This document shows positions 36,401 to 44,366 of a DNA stretch of 64,000 nt, in pieces (the first letter of the stretch is position 1; each line of letters starts with the position of its first letter). Source of the DNA: Anaerobiospirillum sp. NML120449 (GTDB lineage Bacteria; Pseudomonadota; Gammaproteobacteria; Enterobacterales; Succinivibrionaceae); contig NZ_JALKIL010000016.1 in NCBI RefSeq assembly GCF_023051105.1, positions 1 to 64,000 of the forward strand, written 5' to 3'. The notes below the pieces were generated by a model. The model had not been told where the DNA came from. It was given only the letters and a program-made list of their open reading frames with translations, and ran no database searches. The translations under genes and the position numbers were made by a program.

Positions 36401-36464
36401 CTATACCGGCTCCTCCAACGTCAAGGAGTTCGGTGCTAACGCCAACGTTCGTTACGTATTCTAA
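30456..36464 (+). CDS. Large autotransporter, copy 3 of 3
   Basis: The 2002-residue predicted autotransporter has the same signal region (ends ALAAGQAQA), a passenger with more Lys and Asp than the other two (about 45-1720) and a barrel from GMWVTPVYRSADSDG (about 1726) to NVRYVF. The preferred start is the ATG at 30456 by comparison with copy 1. The passengers of the three genes share only scattered blocks, such as the region before the barrel (VRVGRMGVFGGAAQA-like). The gene ends the array: downstream DNA is unlike the intergenic repeats except for the conserved structured element. Surface exposure is predicted; the ligand or activity is unknown. Confidence 0.88.
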   Translation: MKLSNNAIKFLMAQYRAIYKNAYFKGIATAVVLTSALAAGQAQAAKDTNAVFGTQKVTDKTITSIVIDGEQYEAADVKNNLKNYTKIGVVDTTVTNDWLDVKITAGEMANNKVSSAKSAAKLTIKNLEIDAGAVGSGATVSGTAGLATLNVLDTITLTTGTLKLSGKTTADANGAVVEAKKIVLNNADANNAVLHIGGFAKVGNAVAVNNSGTITRDATVIDIAKKGTIKFSGTAAADSVLTGKFTGEGAATISFGDDKKGTLHTFGTLANASVSIGTGEAILEIENNAATPDDEGTLTITKGGINFAKGAAGKLSINKGNLVLGDEVTITTQTADAAAGGVVVGNGTNEATLTVKKETVDSYLTATKKGMVDIKSTGTLIFAGTDAIDLSSLTVKGTATAGTISAADGAKIGAEKVVVSSALTDGATGGASTATIVAFDTLTLGNGSDASDTYKVKGFEAKNLTLKAGLGETAFKLADGVTLSSTKDIGLSKDGKKMLGADSGKITGDALNLNAAAAATALTIAAGNYVTVGQDITLTKGTLAVNGNTATVDINGSGTKVDSSLTVSGGTLTLAPKDGLIKVSGSHATLDLTKATDIKYTTLSTAASNNTVQITVADKGTLVVKGDQVEKLITKAGNDNKAMSLNLTKDGVLKVTDSLKIESGKLSGTTSATAPTKPVINFDAKASESGGILDVAQVLTITKADTEVNIGGDGKIFAQSIILTPDTANAQTKLGSGNYTITQSIGADSDSGLALTQADSKLNLGKLNLIEGKTDRYTTVVGADATIDSDITSSGSINVQAGNWTAIGDLNITAGTVTVGKAANKDADGNIIKTSLTVEGKLTAAGVTVAKDSTLNAKEVLGGAASAISVSGTASIAGKAGKDTDATGLFGVSGAAGSIKVTDGGVLNFTDTAMNGFYFSGDALLNDKLADTAIDTELGAQVNLNYASGTELTDAQLSALTKKFDDGQTIHGIVNLGDATLKGLTPNEQNQVSWTDANQKYGNYLAGYQTNDLKSAQLIDVSTSGTGGTATEISGHFGSVKTDATFDSGASLSVEKKGGLYNAAVPVDADGKPTGTTKYFVVNASGDALGIKLDDKTAEFALGGEGTIDHVAFGGSGTLAIDKGAGDVAGNVTVTKNISGGATSAVNIKNGQLTVVGEGKKAGVNVGVLKSEAGTSLKTSSLSLTSTTDTSFINGDVVVDAESGSKITPSTSIGRMGAEFGGKQNVFAGKFESAGDLAFLNGGSTAIKLAAGETAKVTGDLEVYQNARLEVSGVLNMAAGDAILGIGEYHPDIKDENSSGFLRADYLALGTNQMVLDPSYDSAAGTAVAEIGAFTSTPTAAKPADVSTITGDVIVGQNSALLVGMTKTGEMDLDSAREFLKSYQVNGNLVDPAKGGEVGALLYLNSQQKIDSGKQLIVDGTANHKTAWQENAAGDYDKATKYTELKNYGEVTASAKADLYLGKGSMLALGEGAKNASGSIVFAAKDAAVFAEENTRIVLDSDNFLKGDRYVTVFQDAGNNGVKILGTAGNNDIRVETINGLMYFNMVAGSESNGGTLTLDTTRAQDAFSEASAPMKDFLLAYTSQTANWNEFYNDTTGEVKRVTMLGDEADQSLFTIDQENGTFVSKVDEVTGQALVNTANYELVNVGTAEAPSYVVYQKAYNDFLEAVVRNTNGADADRVGRMGVFGGAAQATLTAAATTADAVSGRFGMGQNSSALTFADNGQGSGMWVTPVYRSADSDGFAAEGIEYGADVNLVGVALGGDYSLGNGLRVGGMLNIGSGDADGQGAAQGVTNDFNYFGGALYAGYALDSLSFVADLSYTNIDSDVDVDTLLGKASTSFDTTAISAGVTGQYTMDFSGVHVAPHAGLRFTRLDMDNYTIQGFDGTEVGGVENSSANVFSLPVGVSISKEYAGEQWTIKPAFDLTLTANFGDDTVDSTVGFANTSNRDIATKSEFVDSFTYGTAIGVAAKSGNLGMGFGLSYTGSSNVKEFGANANVRYVF

Positions 36465-36680
36465 TTTCAGGAACTGGCTCCTTTGACAGTCATGGGGCCA
36501 GGACCAGGTCCTGGCTCCTGGCAGGCAAAATCCCTGACTGACGGGTTTAACCCCGGCTATCATGGCTGATGCCATGCTGGCTTCTGCAAACGCAGCAGCC
36601 ACTGTCAGGAGCCTGCCTGAAGTTAATACCAGAAAACTGTTTAAAGCTGCTGAATGTCAGTACTGAGCAACAGCGGCATT
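36465..36680. other. Short spacer after autotransporter 3
   Basis: This spacer holds a GGACCAGGTCC-type palindrome near 36500 (CAGGACCAGGTCCTGG) and no gene. It is unlike the corresponding spacers after copies 1 and 2. Confidence 0.4.
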
Positions 36681-36796
36681 TATCTGCGATAGGCAAGCTC
36701 GCAGATAATATGCACAGCTCAAGCCGGTGCAAGGCGTCAGCGCTTTACAAAACTAAAAATAAAGGCAGCAACCTGATTTTCAGGAGCTGCCTTTTT
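36681..36796 (+). ncRNA. Candidate structured RNA/3' UTR element, copy 3
   Basis: TATCTGCGA (36681-36689) pairs perfectly over 9 bp with TCGCAGATA (36699-36707) around the loop TAGGCAAGC. The stem bases are quite different from copies 1 and 2, but pairing and loop are kept. CGCTTTACAAAA follows. A terminator (GGCAGC...GCTGCC then TTTTT, 36764-36796) starts 56 nt after the stem. Since the surrounding DNA has diverged, conservation of this element suggests function. Confidence 0.6.
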
Positions 36797-38337
36797 ACCA
36801 GCAAATTATATTGACATATATAAATGAGCAACTTGTTTATCAATTCTCATCAGGCATCGACTTTAAAAGCTGCAAAGCCCAGTTTTTTCAAGAACTTCAC
36901 AGGGCTCAAAATGCCCTGGTTAATGACGCTCAGGTCAATGGATTATCAGTACCTTGAGCATGAGCTTAACCTAAACCATGCCCCTTACCATGAGTGCTGT
37001 ATGCTTCTGATACCTTATGCTGGACATAGTCTTTGCCTCAGGGGTGGTATGAGCCTGAGACTTTATGCTGGACATAGTCCTTACCAGGCTTCTGCGCTGA
37101 CCTAGAACTTTGACCTGACATTAGCATGGCCATGGTAATGGCCGCAGTTTTTCCACTGACCGCAACCATAGACCGTCCTAAAACCAGCCCAAGGCCGTGG
37201 CAATATCCTTACCCCTGCATTGGAGCAGGTACAGACCTCACGACTGTTTGTGGCCTTGCAATGAAACAGTGTTTTGAGCCAGATCTTATCCATACAGCAA
37301 CCAGGCAATTAGCCCTGTACCAGTACAGAACCAGGTACTGAAATTGGCACAGCACCAGGTCATTGCCCTGGCCTGACTGTACTTTTGGCCTCGCGACTGG
37401 TCATTATCTTTGACAAGTTTCCTGCGGCTGGTCCAGTACCATGGTGGTTGCGCAGGAGCTGGTCGGATCAATAGCATTTGACACAGCATTAACCGTGGCC
37501 ATGAAAGAGCTTTCGGGCCTAGTACTGCTCGTATCCTTGAGCATTGTCCTGTCTATGGTCCTTGCCATGGTCCTGGCACTGCTATCAGTCTGGGAGCTGG
37601 CCTTGGGACTTAGCATGGAATTATATGCAGTCCCTGCATGGCATAGGCTCAGACACCGGCGCAGAAACAGGAAGTGTAGCAGCCCCGTTCCCATGGACAT
37701 GAACTTGACCATGATTCCGGCCTTGCACCTGCCATTGCCTTAGCATTGGATCTGGCCTTTGCTTGACCTTGAGCAGCTGACTTGCAAGGTCCAATGATGC
37801 TGAAGCTCAAACAATATGATGATGCCGCATGTCTATTCGGCCGTAGCTGATTTCCCCGTATTCCTGAGCTGAGACTGCATGCCTACTAAAGAGGTGATAT
37901 TACCGCAAGAATGCCTTAGCCGTACGGCTCACATTAAGATCGTATACAGTTGACCAAATGCTGATTGTCGGTCTGACCGCAAAACTACCCAAAACGGCCA
38001 GTACCGCCACGCTGATAACAGGCTTTACGTTGCCTGTCAGCCCAATGCTATGCCATGCGTTTTGGATGCAAGCAGATTCTGATTTGTATAACCAATGCAA
38101 CATAAGATACTTTCTAAAACATAAAGGTTATCACTGCCTGACTTTTTTCATACGCTTTCATGCACTGTCTTTCTTCATGTAATTTACTTATTTGCCCGAT
38201 CTTGCGCCGGCTTATGTAGCGCTGTGCTGTCTGAGGATGTTCTACATGGACCTGTCTGATACTGTTACGCGATGCTATATTTTGTTCTGCAGTGTTATTC
38301 TTAATTCTGCCCGGAGATTGGCTGCCCGTCATGCCAT

Positions 38338-38422
38338 GACCGGTCCGGGCTCTAACCGGTACAGGGCTGGCCTGACCGGTCCGGGCTCTAACCGGTACAG
38401 GGCTGGCCTGACCGGTCCGGGC
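38338..38422. repeat. 36-bp tandem repeat, 2.4 copies
   Basis: A 36-bp unit beginning GACCGGTCCGGGCTCTAACC occurs identically at 38338-38373 and 38374-38409, with 13 bp of a third copy. Each unit contains ACCGGT twice, giving overlapping inverted repeats. No function is evident. Confidence 0.85.
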
Positions 38423-38527
38423 ATGGCCGTGCCGGACGGGACCGGGACGGGCCGGATCTGTTCTTCTGTCTGGGGCGATATAGCTACAGGGCCGCGCATC
38501 TTGCGATGTGCGGCCCAGTGCGTGTCT

Positions 38528-38555
38528 GCCACCTCAGGCTGGGGCCTGAGGTGGC
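38528..38555 (-). terminator. Hairpin after the binding-protein gene
   Basis: A perfect 12-bp stem (GCCACCTCAGGC, loop TGGG, complement) begins about 50 bp beyond the stop codon of the minus-strand binding-protein gene, and a second hairpin follows at 38490-38515. Neither has a T run, so termination or 3'-end protection is suggested rather than certain. Confidence 0.5.
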
Positions 38556-38603
38556 TGGCAGGTTGAGTAACAGACTATTTTGATTGTTGCCTTTAATCAG
38601 AGA

Positions 38604-39521
38604 TTAGAGGAAGTCAGCCATGTTCTTCTTGGTGATTACGGAAACGCCGGTGTCAACGTACTTCTCGCCAAGATCCTTGCCCTGCATGGCGTCAACGGCA
38701 GCCTTAACACCCTCATAGCCCATGACCTCAGGGTTCTGAGCCATAACGGCGCTTAACTGACCGCCTCTTACCAGGGAGAGAATCATGTTGGACTTGTCAA
38801 AGCCTACAGCGTAAACGCCCTCACCGAACTCCTTAACGGCATTACCGGCGCCTACAGATGAGCCCTCGTTGGTGCCGAATATGCCTACGCAGCCCTGGTT
38901 GAAGTAGTTGGCAGCGATGTCCTTGGCCTTGGCGGTGTCACCGTCAGAGTACTGAGTTGGCAGCACCTCAAAGCCAGTGCCCTTGAAGGCCTCACGGAAG
39001 CCCAGTTCACGGTTCACAGTAGAATTGGTAGCAGCATTAACACCTACGATACCGATACGGCCCTTTTCAATGCCATTGGCCTTTAAGGTCTCAATGAGCT
39101 TCTCACCGGCGGTCTTGCCGGCAGCCTTGTTGTCGGTAGCAAAGGTCTTTAAGCCAGGGAAGTCAGCAGGGGAGTCAACATAGATGATCTTTACGCCCTG
39201 AGCGTCAGCTTCCTTTAAGGCAGCGGTAACAGCTGTAGGACCATTGGCGGCGAGGAGAATTACGTCAGCGCCTGCGGCAACGGCATTGTTAACAACCTCG
39301 ATCTGCTTGGCGTCGTCCTTGAGATCTGGAGCATTCCACTGCAGCTTTACATTGCCCAGTTCTTCGGCTGCCTTGGCGGCACCGGCGTTAACACGTACCC
39401 AGTGCTGATCGTTCTGGTCCATGGTGATTAAGAATACGTTGTAGTCTTCGGCCATGGCCATGGAAGAGGAGGTTAAGGCAGCTGCTGCAAAGAGACCGCA
39501 TACGAGACGAGAAAGTTTCAT
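38604..39521 (-). CDS. Periplasmic sugar-binding protein of a ribose-class ABC importer
   Basis: The 305-residue protein has a signal peptide (cleavage after AMA, residue 24) and a periplasmic-binding fold of the ribose/galactose class (Peripla_BP_4). Family features include VFLITMDQNDQHWV at the start of the mature protein, ADVILLAANGPTAV, DNKAAGKTAGEKL and FGTNEGSSVGAGNAV. It should bind a monosaccharide and deliver it to the permease. The ATG has AGGAGC upstream. It is the last gene of the minus-strand importer cluster but 1.3 kb from the permease, so it may have its own promoter. Co-location with a mannose/lyxose-type isomerase regulon suggests the ligand, but this is inference. Confidence 0.85.
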   Translation of the reverse strand: MKLSRLVCGLFAAAALTSSSMAMAEDYNVFLITMDQNDQHWVRVNAGAAKAAEELGNVKLQWNAPDLKDDAKQIEVVNNAVAAGADVILLAANGPTAVTAALKEADAQGVKIIYVDSPADFPGLKTFATDNKAAGKTAGEKLIETLKANGIEKGRIGIVGVNAATNSTVNRELGFREAFKGTGFEVLPTQYSDGDTAKAKDIAANYFNQGCVGIFGTNEGSSVGAGNAVKEFGEGVYAVGFDKSNMILSLVRGGQLSAVMAQNPEVMGYEGVKAAVDAMQGKDLGEKYVDTGVSVITKKNMADFL

Positions 39522-40852
39522 AGTAAAAGCTCCTGAATATATCTAAGAGTTTGCTCAGAGCGTAACCGCACCTCGTGGCACGCTCAGGCCATTTATATGA
39601 TCCTCCTGCGCCACGTTCAGGGTACTCCTGACTGTTCTGCAGACCAGGCGCTCACAGCTGCAGTTGCAAATAATTCCGCAGCCGCGCCCGGCAGGCGCAA
39701 GGATCAGATAAATTCTTTTTCACAGGTAAGCAAAGGGACACTGTCAGCACCACCATGCCGGGCCACCATATTCCAGATGATCATGCCGGGGCATCATATG
39801 CCTGCCGATATTGCCGGGCCACCATATGCCTGATGGTTATGCCTGGGCACCGTATGCCTGCCGATATTGCCGGGCCACCATATGCCTGATGGTCATGCCG
39901 GGGCATCATATGCCTGATGGTCATGCCGGGCCACCATATGCCTTATGGTCATGCCGGTACTCCGGGCACGCAGTGCATGCCAGCCATGGCTGGCCATAGC
40001 TGGCATGCAGGGCGGCCTGTCTGCTATATGGGGGCGTGGTCACGCCCTCAGCAGCAGGCCGGACATGCCGCTCATGCATTCAGTGCAGGCATGTACTCAG
40101 GCATGTGCTCATGCCTGTCTGTATTCATGCAGACATTCACTCATGCTTGTGCTGATGCTTTCATTAAATTATTTCAGGCCAGTACACACGAAGGGCCGAC
40201 TGGCGTCCTCGCGCTCTGACCTCCCTGACGTTGCTGGTTGCGCAGCAAACTGCGGGGCTGAATGTGGAGAGGCTGAGCCATGCACAGATATGGCTGCAGC
40301 AAGTTGCGTCCGGTCATACACTGCACAGTGGGAAGCTGTGCATAATTGCCTGGCCTTTTTATCGGAGCTGACCTGCATATTATGGCACCTTACGTCACGG
40401 CGAGCTGCACAGCACAACATCGCGGTGCAAGGTGAGCTGCAGGTAGCCGCTTCGGTGCATTGTGAGCGACTGGTCACTCAGCACGTCACTGCCTGGGATG
40501 CAGGTGACTGAATCCCCCGGAACCTGAATGTAATGGTGCCTGTTTCTGGTGCATGCTGCGCATGTATGGGAAGTACATCGCGGCACTGGTACTGGCATGG
40601 ACAAGGGGACTGTCATGGGCCATGATCTGGCATGAGCCAGGATCTGGCACTTTTTCAGTCTGGCTGACCTGGTGACCTGCTGGACTGGTGTCCTGCTGTC
40701 GCGCATGCCAGTTGCGGGCTGCGTGACGGCATTTTGCGGCCCTGCAGCACAGCACTTATGTGATGCTGGCTGCAGGGCCCCTGTGTTTACCTTTTGATGT
40801 GCCTGCCTACAGAGACAGGCTCTTTCACTTTGTGCCCTGAGGGGCACGGTAA
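39522..40852. other. Gap inside importer cluster, repeats and hairpins
   Basis: 1.3 kb between permease and binding-protein genes, with no supported gene. It contains a perfect GGCCCTGCAGC stem (40738-40748 with 40769-40779) close to the permease stop, a GTGCCC/GGGCAC hairpin (40832-40847), a perfect 10-bp stem GCATGCCAGC/GCTGGCATGC (39975-40008), and the 28-bp repeats at 39755-39950. The hairpins would lie in the intercistronic RNA if the three genes are cotranscribed. Confidence 0.5.
39755..39950. repeat. 28-bp degenerate tandem repeat, 7 copies
   Basis: Seven consecutive 27-29-bp units start with ATGCCGGGCCACCATATGCC or close variants (ATGCCGGGGCATCATATGCC, ATTGCCGGGCCACC). The array spans the region 230-430 bp upstream of the binding-protein gene. 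Variants alternate, which suggests repeated duplication of one and two units. Confidence 0.8.
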
Positions 40853-41872
40853 TTATTTAACTGGATGGAGGAACTTGAAGTTCCTGGTAAAGTTCTTGAT
40901 GCTGCCGGAACGAAGCATTACATCAAGCAATACTGATACTACCACAATAATGCCGATTACGATATTACGGATAGCCAGTGGAGCACCGGCAAACTGCAGG
41001 CCGTTCTGGAGCACACCCCAGATACCTGCGCCGATTACGGTACCCAGCAGCAGGCCCTGACCACCAAAGGTGGAGACACCGCCGATTACGGATGCAGCCA
41101 CGGCATAGAGCTCATACATATTGCCTGAGTCCATGGTGCCCATACCGGCAGTAGCACAGGTAATCAGACCTACGACACCGGCACAGAAGCTGGAGATAAG
41201 GTAGGCCGTGGTAATGGTACGTGGAACGGATACACCTGACAGACGGGCAGCTTCCATATTGGAACCTACGGCATAAATGTGACGACCAGTACGGGTTCTG
41301 GAGAGCAGGAAGGCAAAGACACACCATAAGATCAGGGCAATCCAGATAGTGTTGTAGATACCCATGGTCTTGCCATAGTAGAAGAAATTACGGAAGACTT
41401 CGGCACCATCGCCAATGGAATCGGTATTGAAGTTGTTATTGACGATCTGGGCAATACCACGGGCTATGGTCATGGTTCCCAGCGTGGCAATAAAGGCTGC
41501 CACCTTGCATTTGGATACCAGGATACCGTTGACCAGACCTACAGCCATACAGCAGGCCAGAGCAATAGCTGAGGCCATCCATGGGTCAAAGCCCCTGGTC
41601 ATAAGGGTGGCTGAAATCATACAGGACATGCCCACTACCGAGCCAATGGACAGGTCAATCTGACCAGTGATCAGCACATAGGACTGAGCAATGCCGATAA
41701 GCAGGATTGGGGCAATCTGACGGAGCAGATTGGCAGCATTACGGCTGGTGGCAAAGTAAGGATTCAGATAGGAGAAGGCCAGACATAAAATGACAAGGCC
41801 CAGGCCTACGGTAACAACCTGACCCATGCCACGAATGGCAAAAATACGGGCAATGAAGCTCTGGTTTTCCAT
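40853..41872 (-). CDS. Ribose-class sugar ABC importer permease
   Basis: The 339-residue integral inner-membrane protein of the RbsC/XylH type forms the channel of the importer. It has about 8-10 hydrophobic segments and the family blocks ITGQIDLSIGSVVGMS, GLVNGILVSKCKVAAFIATLGTM, YAVGSNMEAARLSGV and AVAASVIGGVSTFGGQG. The ATG has GGGAT upstream. The ATPase gene lies 733 bp upstream and the binding-protein gene 1.3 kb downstream; both gaps are far longer than usual within such operons. The substrate is a monosaccharide, probably shared with the isomerase and kinase genes. Confidence 0.88.
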   Translation of the reverse strand: MENQSFIARIFAIRGMGQVVTVGLGLVILCLAFSYLNPYFATSRNAANLLRQIAPILLIGIAQSYVLITGQIDLSIGSVVGMSCMISATLMTRGFDPWMASAIALACCMAVGLVNGILVSKCKVAAFIATLGTMTIARGIAQIVNNNFNTDSIGDGAEVFRNFFYYGKTMGIYNTIWIALILWCVFAFLLSRTRTGRHIYAVGSNMEAARLSGVSVPRTITTAYLISSFCAGVVGLITCATAGMGTMDSGNMYELYAVAASVIGGVSTFGGQGLLLGTVIGAGIWGVLQNGLQFAGAPLAIRNIVIGIIVVVSVLLDVMLRSGSIKNFTRNFKFLHPVK

Positions 41873-42605
41873 AATAGTATCCCTGAATAAGCAAACACGA
41901 GCAGAGTATATTCAATTGTCTGAGGCAGCAAACTGCCTCACAGCGCTTCTGAGGTAAGAACAGAGTACCTGATATCAGGGACATCGATGATATCCATGAC
42001 ATCAGGTACATCAGAGCAGTGCATGCGACCATGCTGCCATACGGCCATGCAGCTCATGGACTCCATTACTTCCATGGCCTGCATGACATCCCGGCCCTTT
42101 GCATGTGCAGACAGCTGCAGCATACAGAAAAGAATGAAGCACTGCTGTATGACAGCCTGGCTGGCTGGAAACAGGCTCGCCTGAGCCGGCAACTGCCGGC
42201 TCTGAGCCTGAGGCCCAGCCTCAGGCTCAGCCTCAGCCAGGCTACACCAGGCTGACGGATGCTGGATATGGTCTGCAGGCCTGCTTGCCTGCAGGCCTTG
42301 CCTGCTGAGCCACATTGAGCCACGACAGCCGTCTGGCATGAACGGCCCTGATAGCTGACAGCCCCTGGGAAAGGGGCTTACCTTTTGATGTCTTCCCTGC
42401 AGCAGCTCAGCCCTGTGGTGGCTGCGTCTGCTGCACAACTGATGCTGCCGCTGCAGTGGCTGTTGCCACTGCTTACGGCGGCAGCTGCGACTGCGGCCAT
42501 AGGCCGCTGTCGCAGGTCTGATTTGCGCTGAAATGTATTATTTGCAGGTGGCGGTTAATCATCTGGCATGCACCTGAGGTTCATGCCGCTTTGCTGCGCT
42601 GCAGC
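41873..42605. other. Gap inside importer cluster with twin hairpins
   Basis: 733 bp between ATPase and permease genes, no supported gene. The notable part is two abutting perfect hairpins at 42183-42230. The stretch 41980-42170 is low-complexity (CATGACATC words). AAGCCCCTTTCCCAGGGGCT-like pairing occurs near 42360 on the minus strand. Confidence 0.5.
42183..42230. other. Twin intercistronic hairpins
   Basis: GAGCCGGC, loop AACT, GCCGGCTC (42183-42202) directly abuts CTGAGCCTGAGGC, loop CCA, and its complement (42202-42230, 13 bp). Such stable stems between genes can block 3' exonucleases and set different amounts of ATPase and permease mRNA; this role is inferred. Confidence 0.6.
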
Positions 42606-44177
42606 CTATGATGCATCTCGGGATTCCTGATCAGAGGCCAGCTTGTTTTCAAAGGTAGTAGCCAGCTTCATGATCTGCTCCTGAGTGGCCTCACGGGCCA
42701 TCAGCTCACCTGTTACTCTGCCATCACACATCACGATAATGCGATCGGCAATACCCATAACCTCAGGCAGCTCCGATGAGACAAACATAACGGCTACCCC
42801 CTGCTGCTTGAGCTGATTCATGATGTTGTAAATTTCGACCTTGGCAGCCACGTCAACACCACGGGTAGGCTCGTCGAAAATTACAACCTTAGAGTCACGT
42901 GCCAGCCACTTGCCGATAACCACTTTCTGCTGGTTACCACCTGACAGTGAGGCGGCATCGTTTTCTACATTGGAAACCTTGATGGCCAGATCTTTTACTT
43001 CCTTGTCTACAGCTTCCTTCTCGGCCTTGCGGATAACAAGACCCAGAGCTGATGACATCCAGTCGAGATTTGGCAGACCAATGTTTTCTCTGATTGGCAG
43101 CTTGGTGCACAGACCGTCACGCTTACGGTCTTCAGGAGCCAGCACAATACCGGCCTTAATGGCATCGGCCACATTATTAATCTTTACTTCCTGACCATTG
43201 ACGATAATCTCACCGGACTCCTTAGGATCCACACCGAAAATGGCCCTGGTAGTCTCAGTACGACCTGCGCCCATCAGACCTGCTATACCAAGAATCTCGC
43301 CACGGCGTACCTTGAGGTTGACGTCACGTACCGTACGTCCGGCATTGAGGTTCTTAACCTCAAAGAGCACTTCACCGGCCTCACACTCCACACGAGGGAA
43401 ACGGTCAGTAATCTCACGGCCCACCATATGGGCAATGATCTGATCCATTTTGTTCTCGTCAAAATCCATGGAGGTGATGTAGTGACCATCACGCATGATG
43501 GAGACACGGTCTACGATGTGCTTGAGCTCTTCAAGACGGTGGGAGATATAGACAATGGATACACCTTCGCTCTTGAGACGTCTGATCATATCGAACAGAT
43601 CGGAAATTTCATTGGAAGTAAGAGCAGAGGTAGGCTCATCCATAATAAGAATGCGGGCATTGCAGGACAGGGCCTTGGCAATTTCCACAATCTGCTGTTT
43701 GGCAACAGAAAGGGTTGAGGTGATGGCAGTAGGAGGGAAATCTACATTGAGGTGGTCAAGAACTTCACGGGCAGCATTGTTCATTTCACTCTGACGCAGC
43801 CAGAAACCACCTGCTGATGCTTTCTCACGGCCAAGGAAAATGTTCTCAGCAACTGTAAGATGCTGACACATGTTAAGTTCCTGATGGATGATGGCAATAC
43901 CCTGTTCACGGGCCAGATCACCAGTCTGAGCCTTGATGCTCTTACCGAAGATCTCCATATCGCCGCTGTCACGGGTATAAATACCGCTTAATATCTTCAT
44001 CAGAGTTGATTTGCCTGCGCCGTTTTCTCCGAGCAAAGCCAGAACTTCACCCTTGCGCAGCTCAAAATCAACATCAACCAGAGCAGGTACGTCATTGAAT
44101 GACTTACAGATACGTGACAGCTTTACTACTGTCTCTTTCTGCCCTGCAGCAGTCTGTGGATTAGTGGCATTTTCCAT
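42606..44177 (-). CDS. Sugar ABC importer ATPase, double-domain (RbsA/MglA type)
   Basis: The 523-residue cytoplasmic ATPase has two fused nucleotide-binding domains. Domain 1 has Walker A GENGAGKST (50-58), a signature around LSVAKQQIVEIAKAL and Walker B ILIMDEPTSAL. Domain 2 has the degenerate Walker A typical of this class (AGLMGAGRTE), the signature LSGGNQQKVVIGKWL and Walker B VVIFDEPTRGVD. This is the RbsA/MglA/XylG architecture that energises monosaccharide uptake. The ATG has GAGGG upstream. It is the first gene of the minus-strand importer cluster, with a LacI-type operator 112-127 bp upstream of its start. Confidence 0.92.
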   Translation of the reverse strand: MENATNPQTAAGQKETVVKLSRICKSFNDVPALVDVDFELRKGEVLALLGENGAGKSTLMKILSGIYTRDSGDMEIFGKSIKAQTGDLAREQGIAIIHQELNMCQHLTVAENIFLGREKASAGGFWLRQSEMNNAAREVLDHLNVDFPPTAITSTLSVAKQQIVEIAKALSCNARILIMDEPTSALTSNEISDLFDMIRRLKSEGVSIVYISHRLEELKHIVDRVSIMRDGHYITSMDFDENKMDQIIAHMVGREITDRFPRVECEAGEVLFEVKNLNAGRTVRDVNLKVRRGEILGIAGLMGAGRTETTRAIFGVDPKESGEIIVNGQEVKINNVADAIKAGIVLAPEDRKRDGLCTKLPIRENIGLPNLDWMSSALGLVIRKAEKEAVDKEVKDLAIKVSNVENDAASLSGGNQQKVVIGKWLARDSKVVIFDEPTRGVDVAAKVEIYNIMNQLKQQGVAVMFVSSELPEVMGIADRIIVMCDGRVTGELMAREATQEQIMKLATTFENKLASDQESRDAS

Positions 44178-44258
44178 AGCACAGCCCTCATTTATTGGCC
44201 AGGTTCATGCTGTACACAGCACCAAAGGTAATTGTATAAACAGCCGCCCCTGAAAAAT

Positions 44259-44275
44259 GAGATTTACATCTCACT
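44259..44275 (-). promoter_or_regulatory. Small terminator-like hairpin in importer leader
   Basis: On the minus strand TGAGAT, loop GTAA, ATCTCA is followed by TTTTTC, between the operator and the ATPase start codon. The 6-bp stem is weak; it could be a minor attenuator or chance. Confidence 0.3.
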
Positions 44276-44288
44276 TAGAGAAATGACT

Positions 44289-44304
44289 ATGCAAACGATT
44301 GCAT
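44289..44304 (-). promoter_or_regulatory. LacI-family operator upstream of the importer
   Basis: ATGCAAACGATTGCAT has matching 6-base arms around ACGA and resembles the 16-bp PurR/RbsR-type operators. It shares TGCAAA/TTGCA arms with the site at 13584-13597. The LacI-family gene is divergent from the importer ~2.4 kb away. Confidence 0.7.
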
Positions 44305-44366
44305 GAAACCGCATCGAGATCACATTTTTCAAAAAATTTTTCCAGTCTGACCACCCCACCAAAACA

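Larger units (their letters stand above)
36797..38603. other. Intergenic between convergent units, repeats and hairpins
   Basis: 1.8 kb without a supported gene. 36950-37090 has a short repeat (TTATGCTGGACATAGTC, two copies). 37120-37760 is rich in CCATGGTC/CAGGTA words. 38338-38422 is a 36-bp tandem repeat. Two hairpins lie just beyond the binding-protein gene: GGCCGCGCATC/GATGTGCGGCC (38490-38515, one G-U) and GCCACCTCAGGC with its perfect complement (38528-38555), which probably end the importer transcript. Confidence 0.5.

Noticed and set aside
37441-37743. Plus-strand hydrophobic open frame of 100 codons
   Set aside because: Its Val/Leu-rich sequence arises from repeated CATGGTC/CTGGCC words in low-complexity DNA; no ribosome site and no homology that I recognise.
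39755-39950. Possible CRISPR array
   Set aside because: Units are directly adjacent 28-bp tandem repeats without unique spacers, and no cas gene is present.
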